From the NCBI RefSeq assembly GCF_017908595.1, contig NZ_JAGKTL010000002.1, positions 186,001 through 250,000 of the forward strand: a stretch of 64,000 bases of DNA. Reading direction: 5' to 3'. Shown here piece after piece: positions 25,501 through 33,711 of this stretch. Below the pieces are notes generated by a model, which was given only the letters and a program-made list of their open reading frames with translations, was not told the DNA's origin and did not search any database. Made by a program: the position numbers and the translations under genes. This DNA comes from Rhodothermus bifroesti. Lineage in GTDB: Bacteria > Bacteroidota > Rhodothermia > Rhodothermales > Rhodothermaceae. Every line of letters begins with the position of its first letter. Position 1 is the stretch's first letter.

Positions 25501-27657
25501 AGCTCTTTTTAATTGCCGGGCACGGCCATTTGAAATAATCGCACCTTTGTGGTATTGAAATTTCATTTGGGAAGAAGAAACGTTAAACATAGATCAAAGA
25601 AATAATCGCACCTTTGTGGTATTGAAATGTACCCATACTTTCGGTACTTGCGCGCAATATAAAGGAAATAATCGCACCTTTGTGGTATTGAAATTCTGCA
25701 TTATGTAAAGTATATTTAACGCTTATATATGAAATAATCGCACCTTTGTGGTATTGAAATTGTGCACGTATGCCTGGATGCGGGGGCTCCAGGGTGGAAA
25801 TAATCGCACCTTTGTGGTATTGAAATAAGCCGAGCGCTCGGAAGGTGGCGCGTATGCTTGAGAAATAATCGCACCTTTGTGGTATTGAAATAAAGAGATC
25901 GTTCGAATGGAAGCGCTTTTATCACCGAGAAATAATCGCACCTTTGTGGTATTGAAATAAGAGAATGTGGCGCCCGTCGACGCGCACCTTGAAGAAATAA
26001 TCGCACCTTTGTGGTATTGAAATACATAAGTAGTAACTTTTATAATTAAACGTAAACGTAGAAATAATCGCACCTTTGTGGTATTGAAATTGGCGTCCTC
26101 GACTCGGACCACCACGTCCTCCAGCGGAAATAATCGCACCTTTGTGGTATTGAAATTATGATGTAAGTGAACTACACGTTTTCGTTTATCGAAGAAATAA
26201 TCGCACCTTTGTGGTATTGAAATAGGCGAGGCTAAGAACCGGTTGGTCCTCCATGCCGGGAAATAATCGCACCTTTGTGGTATTGAAATTAGTTTGATCG
26301 CAAATGTTGATTTTCAGAACAACTAGAAATAATCGCACCTTTGTGGTATTGAAATCGGAGGGGGCGGTACGAGACGCCGATGGCCGCATTGGAAATAATC
26401 GCACCTTTGTGGTATTGAAATCGCCTCGAGCATGACGGCTTTTATCGGCACATTCAGAAATAATCGCACCTTTGTGGTATTGAAATGGCCGGCGGCGGTC
26501 TCGGTCTCCCGCGTCCAGGCAGGAAATAATCGCACCTTTGTGGTATTGAAATGGTAGCGCTGCAGCAGAGCGCTCGGGCTCTGGAGGAGAAATAATCGCA
26601 CCTTTGTGGTATTGAAATCGGCGCTCGGCGCGTCGGCGCCGACGCGATAGAGGTGAAATAATCGCACCTTTGTGGTATTGAAATGAATCGTCGTGTGGCT
26701 TCGCCCCTCGATTAGCGTGCGAAATAATCGCACCTTTGTGGTATTGAAATGGCTGAGCGCAGCAACCCGGGCGCGCGTGGCGTCGTGAAATAATCGCACC
26801 TTTGTGGTATTGAAATAGTGCGCCGCACGTGCCTGCGCAGATAGTAGCGACGGAAATAATCGCACCTTTGTGGTATTGAAATACACGCTTGATGAGGGCC
26901 GTCTGACCCAGGGCATAGCGAAATAATCGCACCTTTGTGGTATTGAAATTTATTTTATAAGGTCAGACAAAAACTGCCAGGGCCGAAATAATCGCACCTT
27001 TGTGGTATTGAAATGGATGGCGGCATTCACGCCATCCTCAATGGCCTCCAAGAAATAATCGCACCTTTGTGGTATTGAAATGTATTCAAACGGTTGTCGT
27101 TCGTTTGACCGTTTGGAGAAATAATCGCACCTTTGTGGTATTGAAATCAGCGTGCTTGCGATCAAGGAAAATGATGCCCATAGTGAAATAATCGCACCTT
27201 TGTGGTATTGAAATGATGGAAGAGTCGGTAGATCAAAACAAGGCCCTCGGGAAATAATCGCACCTTTGTGGTATTGAAATCCCCCCTCCCCCCTGCCTCC
27301 CCCCAGGGCCGCTGGGGAAATAATCGCACCTTTGTGGTATTGAAATAAATACCGCGGAGAAGGACGCTCTATATAGACAACAGAAATAATCGCACCTTTG
27401 TGGTATTGAAATACGGACATCGTTGGACATTTCATTGTCAACAAAGATGAAATAATCGCACCTTTGTGGTATTGAAATGGAGGCGGCCTCAAACGCCCGC
27501 GTCCACCAATGTCCGAAATAATCGCACCTTTGTGGTATTGAAATCTGTTGTCGCTGACTACATTCTGCATAATCCCGGCAGAAATAATCGCACCTTTGTG
27601 GTATTGAAATCGAGGAGCCGTTCCCAGAAATAATCGCAATCTTTATGGCATTGGAAT
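22547..27657 (+). CRISPR. CRISPR array, 77 intact 30-bp repeats plus one degenerate repeat
   Basis: The repeat is 30 bp, beginning GAAATAATCG and ending GGTATTGAAAT. I counted 77 apparently identical copies from 22547 to 27610 (mean period ~66) with 35-39 base spacers, then a 16-base truncated spacer (27611-27626) and a 31-base degenerate copy (27627-27657). The repeat 3' end ATTGAAAT matches the usual 8-nt 5' handle of Cas6-processed crRNAs (type I or III). With the promoter-bearing leader at left and the decayed repeat at right, the array reads on the plus strand. The repeat has little self-complementarity (only ACC/GGT), as in many I-A/I-B/III repeats. No cas gene is present in the 22 kb to the left or 36 kb to the right. 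Subtype cannot be fixed from the array alone. Confidence 0.98.
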
Positions 27658-27751
27658 GAAAGCAAGTGAAAGAATTGTGATTTAGTGGGACTGGGATTTG
27701 TGATTCGTAATATTGAAATGATCATTATTAGGCGGACTAATCTAAGAAAAT

Positions 27752-29788
27752 ATGAGAAACGCTATCTGGGGGCTAGCTCTTCTAGGTGTCACAGTAGTTG
27801 GAGGCTGCAGAAGCAATGTCCAACAGCTACGCTTGGCACCTATCTTTGCAGATCATATGGTGCTACAACGCCAGCAGCCCATACGTGTCTGGGGTTGGGC
27901 AACACCGCAGACAGCCCTCCTCATACGCCTCGACACCCTCGAAGTGCAAGCCCAAGCCGATGCCAACGGTCGATGGATGGCTACATTGCCCCCTCTTGAA
28001 GCTGGAGGACCTTATACCCTGGAAGTGCAAGCAGGGTCTAATACCTTAATCCTGCGAGATGTGCTTATTGGGGAAGTCTGGCTCGCCTCAGGGCAGTCTA
28101 ATATGGAAATGCCGCTCGTCCCTCGCGTCGCCGGTTGGTCACCCAACGATTCCGTCTTAGGAGCAACCGAAACCATTCTGCAAGCCAACTGCGCTTCCAT
28201 TCGGTTGCTTACCGTAGAACATACTGTAGCTTTAACACCTCAGGAAACGTTCAATAACACCTGGCAAATTTGTTCTTCAGAGACGCTCCCTACCTTCAGC
28301 GCAGTAGCCTATTTTTTTGGCCATAGGCTTCATGAAGCCTTAGGCGTCCCAATCGGGCTCATCCTAAGCAGCTGGGGAGGTACACCCGCCGAAGCCTGGG
28401 TTGACCGCGAACACTTACGCAAACTGCCTGACTTTCAAGACCTTATTGCTCGTTTAGAAGCAGCCGAACCAATACTCCGCGAACTGGAAGCCTGGCGCGC
28501 CCGGCTTGAGCAGCGCGAAGTGCCCTCGGATACCACTTTCTGGTCCACACTCGAGCTAAATGATGCCCTCCATGCCCACACACCGCTTAGCGATACGCTC
28601 ACAATGACCCTTCCTAGCCGCTGGGAAGATACAGCGCTAGGGGCCTTCGACGGCGTGGTCTGGTTCCAGAAAACCGTTGAAGTCCCTGAAAACTGGATAG
28701 GCCACGAGCTCATCTTGGAGCTCGGACCCATAGATGATATGGACCGCACCTATTTTAACGGGCAGCAAGTAGGCGGCTACCAACAGCTAGGCTATTGGGA
28801 AACGCCCCGTCGCTACCGCATTCCACCTGAGCTGGTCAAGCGCCAGAACCTGGTCGCCGTGCGCGTTATCGACACCCAGGGCGGTGGTGGTCTCTGGGGA
28901 AGCCCTAAACAGCTTCGACTCTATCCCAAAAATCAGCCAGAGGCAGCCTTGTCGCTAGCTGGGCCTTGGCGTTATCTGCCCGTGGCTGAACTGGTAGGAC
29001 GTCGGCTTTATGTTTTTGGCAGAGGCGCACTTAGCTACGCCGGCAGGCCCAAACTGCCAGTTCCTCTTGGGCCTAGTACGCCTAGTACGCTCTTTAACGG
29101 CATGATTTCTCCACTCATTCCATTCAGCATGCGCGGTGCTATCTGGTACCAAGGTGAATCAAACGTAGGGCGTGCCGGCCAGTACGAACGGCTCTTTCCT
29201 ACGCTCATTCAATGCTGGCGCGAACACTGGGATCTAGGCGAATTCCCATTCTACTTTGTACAAATTGCTCCGTACGACTACGGCCCACAGGCACGCTCCC
29301 AACGCCTGCGCGAAGCACAGCTACGCACCATGCTTAGCGTGCCCTATACCGGTATGGTTGTAACCATCGACGTGGGCGACGAGCGCAACATTCACCCTGC
29401 CCGCAAACGAGAAGTGGGAGAACGCCTAGCAAGATGGGCGCTGGCGAATACCTACGGCTTTGAAGGCATTACCTTCTCCGGACCCATCTATGAGCGCATG
29501 GTACGCGAGGGCAATCGCATTCGGCTTTACTTTCGCTATGCTGACGAAGGCTTGCTACTGCGACCAACTGCTGATCGGAACGCCTTCGTTATTGCCGGAG
29601 CTGACCGCGTCTTTTATCCCGCCCACGTGCGCATCGAAGGCAGCACACTGGTTGTCTGGAATCCAAACGTCCCTAATCCCCAGGCTGTGCGCTATGGCTG
29701 GTCGAACGCGCCGCGCGCAGTGCTTTTCAACCGAGCTGGTCTGCCAGCCTCTCCGTTTCGAACCGATGATTGGCCGGAGGGAGATTAA
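27752..29788 (+). CDS. Sialate O-acetylesterase family lipoprotein
   Basis: A 678-residue exported esterase of the SGNH-like sialate O-acetylesterase family. It removes acetyl groups from sialic acids or, in many environmental members, from plant polysaccharide side chains. A lipobox (VVGGC, Cys near residue 19) predicts a lipoprotein. The catalytic serine is in ASGQSNMEMP near residue 115, and the second conserved block is AIWYQGESNVGRAGQY around 465. A galactose-binding-like/jelly-roll insert (GFDGVVWFQKTVEVP-like region) lies between. It starts 94 bases after the CRISPR array. That gap is AT-rich, with no promoter I can name. Confidence 0.88.
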   Translation: MRNAIWGLALLGVTVVGGCRSNVQQLRLAPIFADHMVLQRQQPIRVWGWATPQTALLIRLDTLEVQAQADANGRWMATLPPLEAGGPYTLEVQAGSNTLILRDVLIGEVWLASGQSNMEMPLVPRVAGWSPNDSVLGATETILQANCASIRLLTVEHTVALTPQETFNNTWQICSSETLPTFSAVAYFFGHRLHEALGVPIGLILSSWGGTPAEAWVDREHLRKLPDFQDLIARLEAAEPILRELEAWRARLEQREVPSDTTFWSTLELNDALHAHTPLSDTLTMTLPSRWEDTALGAFDGVVWFQKTVEVPENWIGHELILELGPIDDMDRTYFNGQQVGGYQQLGYWETPRRYRIPPELVKRQNLVAVRVIDTQGGGGLWGSPKQLRLYPKNQPEAALSLAGPWRYLPVAELVGRRLYVFGRGALSYAGRPKLPVPLGPSTPSTLFNGMISPLIPFSMRGAIWYQGESNVGRAGQYERLFPTLIQCWREHWDLGEFPFYFVQIAPYDYGPQARSQRLREAQLRTMLSVPYTGMVVTIDVGDERNIHPARKREVGERLARWALANTYGFEGITFSGPIYERMVREGNRIRLYFRYADEGLLLRPTADRNAFVIAGADRVFYPAHVRIEGSTLVVWNPNVPNPQAVRYGWSNAPRAVLFNRAGLPASPFRTDDWPEGD

Positions 29789-29810
29789 CTTTATGCCACT
29801 TGCTTTGAAA

Positions 29811-29847
29811 AAGGGACCGTGCATACCTTAAACGGTCCCTTTTTTAT
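29811..29847 (+). terminator. Terminator after the esterase gene
   Basis: A 9-bp stem AAGGGACCG/CGGTCCCTT with a 13-base loop, then TTTTTATTT. Confidence 0.88.
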
Positions 29848-29860
29848 TTGAGGCAAGGCG

Positions 29861-30646
29861 ATGAAGCACTTTTACTGGACGCTTTTCCTGATCGGATTTC
29901 TAGCAGGATGCAGCCTGCTGTTCCCAGAGAAAAATGAATCTAACCCCCAAGCAGAAGATGAGCCCACGGCTACAGTATGCGATCGGTGGGGCTCACGGGA
30001 TGTCGCCGGAGGCCGCTATCGGGTGATCAACAATGTATGGGGCGCCGAAACAGCGCAGTGTATTGAAATAGGCTTGGAAACGGGCAACTTTATCCTTACG
30101 CGGGCTGAGCACAGCAACGGCGATAATGTAGCTGCCTATCCAGCCATCTATTTAGGATGCCATTGGGGCGCTTGCACGAGCCAGTCGGGCCTACCCCTTC
30201 GGGTTGAGGCGATCTCCAGGCTTCAAAGCAACTGGAGACTTACACCCATTAGCTCAGGTCGCTGGAATGCTGCCTACGACCTTTGGTTTAGCCCGTCGCT
30301 TACTTCAACAAATGGCTATAGCGGCGGGGCTGAACTCATGATTTGGCTCAACTGGCGAGGTAACGTGATGCCAGGGGGAAATCGGGTAGCGACCGTCTCT
30401 CTGGCCGGCGCTACCTGGGAAGTATGGTTTGCCGATTGGGACTGGAACTACATCGCCTACCGGCGTACAACACCCGTCACGGAAGTGACCCAGCTCGACC
30501 TAAAAGCTTTTATTGACGATGCGGTAGCGCGCGGCTACATCAGCCCAACGTGGTATCTGCATGCTGTAGAAACCGGCTTTGAACTTTGGGAAGGGGGTAG
30601 GGGGCTCAAAAGTAGCGATTTTAGCGTTACTTTGACCGCACGCTAA
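29861..30646 (+). CDS. celA: GH12 endo-beta-1,4-glucanase lipoprotein (Cel12A-like)
   Basis: A 261-residue secreted cellulase that cleaves internal beta-1,4-glucan bonds. The sequence closely follows Rhodothermus marinus Cel12A as I remember it, e.g. GGRYRVINNVWGAETAQCIE, AAYPAIYLGCHWGACTS and DWDWNYIAYRRTTP. The catalytic pair is visible: nucleophile Glu158 in GGAELMIW and acid/base Glu237 in AVETGFELWEGG. The N-terminus is a lipoprotein signal (FLAGC, Cys17) followed by an acidic linker to about residue 38. The differences from R. marinus suggest a different Rhodothermus-like species. A terminator separates it from the esterase, so it is probably transcribed separately. Confidence 0.94.
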   Translation: MKHFYWTLFLIGFLAGCSLLFPEKNESNPQAEDEPTATVCDRWGSRDVAGGRYRVINNVWGAETAQCIEIGLETGNFILTRAEHSNGDNVAAYPAIYLGCHWGACTSQSGLPLRVEAISRLQSNWRLTPISSGRWNAAYDLWFSPSLTSTNGYSGGAELMIWLNWRGNVMPGGNRVATVSLAGATWEVWFADWDWNYIAYRRTTPVTEVTQLDLKAFIDDAVARGYISPTWYLHAVETGFELWEGGRGLKSSDFSVTLTAR

Positions 30647-30765
30647 AGTGAAACTTTGGGCCACATACTTGGTGTCTAAAGCTTGTAAAGCCTTTGTGTA
30701 GCGATCCTTTGCAGCCCTACGCTACGGCATTTCTTTCATGCTTTAAAAACGTAAAAGGGATGACC

Positions 30766-31056
30766 ATGGCAACGTATCTCATCTTCACGCGGCTGGGCCC
30801 CGATGCATTCAGAGATCCTAACGAGTTTCGGCAACTGGCTGAACGCGTCTCTTCAGAAATCCAAAAGCGCTGTCCCGGCGTAACCTGGAAAGAAAGCTAC
30901 GTGACGCTGGGGCGTTTTGACATTGTAGACATTGTGGAAGCTGCTGATCAAAAGGAAGTGGAGCGTGCAGCCATGCTCATTCGAGCATTGGCACGAGCCA
31001 CAACCGAAACTATGCCTGCTACGCCCTGGAAAACGTTTTTGGCCCATTTAAGCTAA
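30766..31056 (+). CDS. GYD domain protein
   Basis: A 96-residue soluble protein of the GYD family (alpha/beta barrel dimers). The opening MATYLIFTRLGPDAF, the central YVTLGRFDIVDIVEA and the helix with ALARATTETMPATPW are characteristic. The biochemical role is not established. The ATG at 30766 is preferred over one six bases earlier because AAAAGGGA then has normal spacing. The 119 bases upstream contain no clear promoter. Confidence 0.78.
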   Translation: MATYLIFTRLGPDAFRDPNEFRQLAERVSSEIQKRCPGVTWKESYVTLGRFDIVDIVEAADQKEVERAAMLIRALARATTETMPATPWKTFLAHLS

Positions 31057-31088
31057 AAGTCTTCAGGCTACGTGATGCAGTAGCCTGA
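31055..31088 (-). terminator. Terminator hairpin overlapping the 3' end of the deacetylase gene
   Basis: A perfect 9-bp stem TCAGGCTAC/GTAGCCTGA with an 8-base loop includes the stop codon of the HDAC-like gene. The minus-strand tail AGACTTTT is short. It sits at the convergent junction with the GYD gene. Confidence 0.55.
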
Positions 31089-32094
31089 GCTCGTAGAGCA
31101 GGTCGCGTACGTCGACAGCCTCGTGGGGTGAGGGACCCAAGGCATCAGCGATGGGTGCTAAGGGATCCTGCAAGCGCACTAGGGTGGCTTCTACGCAGGC
31201 TGCTAAAGCTTCAAGGTCGTAGCCGCCCTCAAGCGCTGCCACTAGGCGGCCGTCGCAACAGGCATCGGCCCATTCCATGAGCTCATAAACCAGGGCAGCG
31301 TAGCCTGTTACGCTGAGCTGCATGGACCCTAGCGGATCGCGCCAGTGGGCATCGTATCCAGCCGAAAGAAAAATCACCTCAGGCCGAAAGCGGCGTACTA
31401 CAGGGCCTAACAGGCGTCGAAAAGCCTCTAGGTAGCCCTCGTCTCCGGTATAAGCCGGAAGCGGCACGTTTACGGTAGTGCCACGGCCACGTCCGGTACC
31501 GATTTCCTCGGCCCGACCCGTGCCAGGATAATGGGGAAACTGATGCACACTCAGAAAAAGCACATTCGGATCTTCGTAAAAGACTTCCTGCGTGCCGTTG
31601 CCATGATGGACGTCGAAATCCACAATAGCCACGCGCTCAACACCAAAGGTTTGCTGCACCCAACGTGTAGCAATAGCTACGTTCGAAAACAGGCAAAAGC
31701 CCATGGCCCGGTCAGGCGTTGCATGATGACCTGGGGGACGAACCGCCGCAAAGCCATTGCTGGCCCGCCTTTCAAGTACGGCTTGCGTAACGGCTAGAAG
31801 TGCACCCACAGCTTCCAGCGCAGCTTCTAAGCTACCTGGCTGTAGATAAGTGTCGACGTCGAGTCGGAGAGGAGCATGCGCTACTGCTTGCTGCAAGCGT
31901 TCAATGTAGGTGCGTCGGTGTACCAAGCGAATAATTTCCCAATCTATAGGAAGAGGCTGCTGAAGCGCTAGCCGGTCCCATAGCTGCGCAGTGGTCAAGC
32001 GCTCTCGGATTGCTTCCAGGCGTTCCGGTCGCTCCACATGTCCGGTTTCTGCATGGGCCGTGTGCGTGGCATTCCAGGCAAAGGCGGTCGTCAT
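31063..32094 (-). CDS. Histone-deacetylase-family protein (AcuC/HDAH type)
   Basis: A 343-residue zinc amidohydrolase of the class II HDAC-like family. In bacteria these remove acetyl groups from protein lysines, acetylpolyamines or other small molecules. The tandem histidines are in RPPGHHATPD near residue 127. The metal site is DFDVHHGNGTQ near 165 plus SAGYDAHWRDPLG near 250. The C-terminal ALEGGYDLEALA is also typical. It lies downstream of the NUDIX gene on the same strand with a 75-base gap that holds an inverted repeat. The true substrate is unknown. Confidence 0.9.
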   Translation of the reverse strand: MTTAFAWNATHTAHAETGHVERPERLEAIRERLTTAQLWDRLALQQPLPIDWEIIRLVHRRTYIERLQQAVAHAPLRLDVDTYLQPGSLEAALEAVGALLAVTQAVLERRASNGFAAVRPPGHHATPDRAMGFCLFSNVAIATRWVQQTFGVERVAIVDFDVHHGNGTQEVFYEDPNVLFLSVHQFPHYPGTGRAEEIGTGRGRGTTVNVPLPAYTGDEGYLEAFRRLLGPVVRRFRPEVIFLSAGYDAHWRDPLGSMQLSVTGYAALVYELMEWADACCDGRLVAALEGGYDLEALAACVEATLVRLQDPLAPIADALGPSPHEAVDVRDLLYELRLLHHVA

Positions 32095-32113
32095 ACAGCA
32101 ACGGCGCTTTGTT

Positions 32114-32129
32114 GGAGAAAACTTTCTCC
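32114..32129. repeat. Inverted repeat between NUDIX and deacetylase genes
   Basis: GGAGAAA-AC-TTTCTCC, a perfect 7-bp dyad with a 2-base centre, about 20 bases before the deacetylase start. It has no T tract, so an operator or mRNA end structure is more likely than a terminator. Confidence 0.4.
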
Positions 32130-32169
32130 TAAAAAAGTAAGCCGATGCAAGTTTGGCAATTAAGCAAGA

Positions 32170-32826
32170 CTACGTAGAATTGGCCATATGAATGTGCGAT
32201 AAGTCACGCAGCAGCGCCAGAAGTTCCGCAAGGATCATGGCGGTTGCACCCCAGATGCGATGCGATTCGACCTCGAAAAACGGGACCTGCGTGCGCTGCC
32301 CTCGGATATCCCAAAGCTCACACCGTTGCGCATGAGGATCCAGTAGCCGCTCCAGCGGTACCCGGAGCACTGCTGCAACTTCCTCTGGGCAAGGCTTAAG
32401 GGGAGGAAGGGCCTGGAGGCTGCCTACAAACGGATAGACGCAAAAATGGGATACAGGAATATAAAGCGGCGTTAAGGCGCCTAGCAGCGTGATGCTTGTG
32501 GCCAAGATGCCCAGTTCTTCTTCGGTTTCGCGCAAAGCGGTTTGCCAGAGGGGTTCATCGGCTTCGCGCCGGCCTCCTGGAAAGCTAATCTGCCCTCCAT
32601 GGGCTTTGAGATTCGCCGGACGCACAATCAGTAGCACCATGGGGTGCGATAGCTCAGGGTAGATGGGCACTAGCACAGCAGCTTCTTGGCACATTTTGCG
32701 CTCAGCCCGAAACTGCTCAGGATCTTGACGGTGGGCTGGCGCCATCGTCAGTTGCGCCTGTGTGCCAGGCAAAGGGCCTTGGAGCCGCTGGCGTAAAGCG
32801 TCGATGACCTCATGAAACGTCAGCAT
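32170..32826 (-). CDS. NUDIX hydrolase (CoA pyrophosphatase type)
   Basis: A 218-residue pyrophosphatase. The Nudix box is intact: GGRREADEPLWQTALRETEE followed by ELG, near residues 85-110. The preceding LKAHGGQISFPGG and the following LGALTPLYIPVS are characteristic of the CoA diphosphatase subfamily (NudL/YeaB). It is 24 bases downstream of the secreted-protein gene, likely in one transcript. Confidence 0.85.
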   Translation of the reverse strand: MLTFHEVIDALRQRLQGPLPGTQAQLTMAPAHRQDPEQFRAERKMCQEAAVLVPIYPELSHPMVLLIVRPANLKAHGGQISFPGGRREADEPLWQTALRETEEELGILATSITLLGALTPLYIPVSHFCVYPFVGSLQALPPLKPCPEEVAAVLRVPLERLLDPHAQRCELWDIRGQRTQVPFFEVESHRIWGATAMILAELLALLRDLSHIHMANST

Positions 32827-32850
32827 GGCCCTCCAAACGCGCTGGTGGCG

Positions 32851-33558
32851 CTAACGGGTTCCCGCAGCTTCCAAGCGATAGTCGCGATAGTACACTTCTT
32901 GCGTGATGAGCATGGTGTAGCGACGCATGCGGCGACGCATTGGATGCATCCATTCGATGTAGCGGTACTGGGGCAGATCCAGCCCATGCAGACGTGTAAA
33001 CCGAGTCAGAATAACCCTAGGGGGAGCAGCAGGTCGCCAGCGCACGAGCAAGCGGCTCTGTAGCAGCCGTCCATCCTGTTGCGCAAACCAGAGCGTAGCA
33101 CGCTCGGCAGGACTAGGGCCAGGAGGGTGCAGTTCGACGCGCCAGCAGGGCGCAGCCTCAACGGTGTCAGCGATTGCCGGAGCGTGCGCTAGCCAGCGTG
33201 TCCAAGCATTGCGCAGAGGCATCACATGGGCCAGTGCGTGGAGCTCGGCTTCAGCAAAGGCAGGGACTGGTGGCGTAGGTACCCGATTGTTGATGTCAAG
33301 GGAGCGTACTTGCCAGCCCATGACATCGGCCTCCAAGTACGCTTCAGCGGCGATCTGCCAGCGACGCACGCCAAAAGGACTGTCCAGTTTACGGTGGATT
33401 TCAAGCGTCACGCGCAGTGCTTGCCAGCGGCTCCACGCTTGCCGCTGCGCGTGCAGCCAGCGCTCCATAAGCGTATCCGCTGGGAGGCCCTGCGCATAAA
33501 GACCAGGGCCTAGCCATAGAAAAAGCATTCCAGCCAGACACAAACGACGCGCGCGCAT
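32851..33558 (-). CDS. Exported protein of unknown function (235 aa)
   Basis: A 235-residue protein with a signal peptide (RRLCLAGMLFLWLGPGLYAQ). The body has alternating beta-strand character and resembles the LolA/LolB-like periplasmic lipid-carrier fold in pattern only: WRVELHPPGP, LWFAQQDGRLLQSRLLVRW, VILTRFTRL, TMLITQEVYYRDYRL. No family is confirmed. The chosen ATG at 33558 begins just before the signal peptide; an in-frame start 72 bases upstream would bury it. The gene is divergent from the two-component pair, across a 153-base region with two inverted repeats. Confidence 0.65.
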   Translation of the reverse strand: MRARRLCLAGMLFLWLGPGLYAQGLPADTLMERWLHAQRQAWSRWQALRVTLEIHRKLDSPFGVRRWQIAAEAYLEADVMGWQVRSLDINNRVPTPPVPAFAEAELHALAHVMPLRNAWTRWLAHAPAIADTVEAAPCWRVELHPPGPSPAERATLWFAQQDGRLLQSRLLVRWRPAAPPRVILTRFTRLHGLDLPQYRYIEWMHPMRRRMRRYTMLITQEVYYRDYRLEAAGTR

Positions 33559-33572
33559 AAGCAAACGGTCTA

Positions 33573-33603
33573 GGCCAGCTACTTCCTTTATCGATAGCTG
33601 GCC
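33573..33603. promoter_or_regulatory. Inverted repeat in the divergent region upstream of the two-component system
   Basis: GGCCAGCTA (33573-33581) and TAGCTGGCC (33595-33603) form a perfect 9-bp dyad with a 13-base gap, immediately upstream of the exported-protein start. There is no T tract. Confidence 0.45.
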
Positions 33604-33613
33604 TGGCAAGATG

Positions 33614-33630
33614 TTGCCAATATGTGGCAA
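33614..33630. promoter_or_regulatory. Dyad TTGCCA-N5-TGGCAA, operator candidate
   Basis: A perfect 6-bp dyad with a 5-base centre, 82 bases before the response-regulator start. On the minus strand it runs into TACTTTTG (33628-33635), a -7-like box for the exported-protein gene. It could be a binding site for the adjacent OmpR-type regulator, but OmpR-type sites are usually direct repeats. Confidence 0.4.
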
Positions 33631-33711
33631 AAGTACACTTTTTTGTCATCGCGGGAGCATTTTTTTCGTTTGAAACGATGCTACCTTAGATGCAACGCTG
33701 AAGGGCTTGCT

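Noticed and set aside
22547-27610. Array read on the minus strand
   Set aside because: The leader promoter points rightwards, the degenerate repeat is at the right end, and only the plus reading gives the ATTGAAAT handle.
22512-27639. Many open frames across the CRISPR array on both strands, with repeating peptides such as FNTTKVRLF and ISIPQRCDYF
   Set aside because: They are translations of the 30-bp repeat in different frames; the frame length follows the 66-base period and the spacers have no coding pattern.
27611-27751. Insertion sequence or attachment site at the CRISPR trailer
   Set aside because: No transposase fragment, terminal inverted repeats or target duplication can be seen; only the decayed repeat and an AT-rich gap are present.
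30647-30765. Promoter for the GYD gene
   Set aside because: CTTTG-containing stretches occur, but the TTG spacing does not fit the form seen at the five good promoters.
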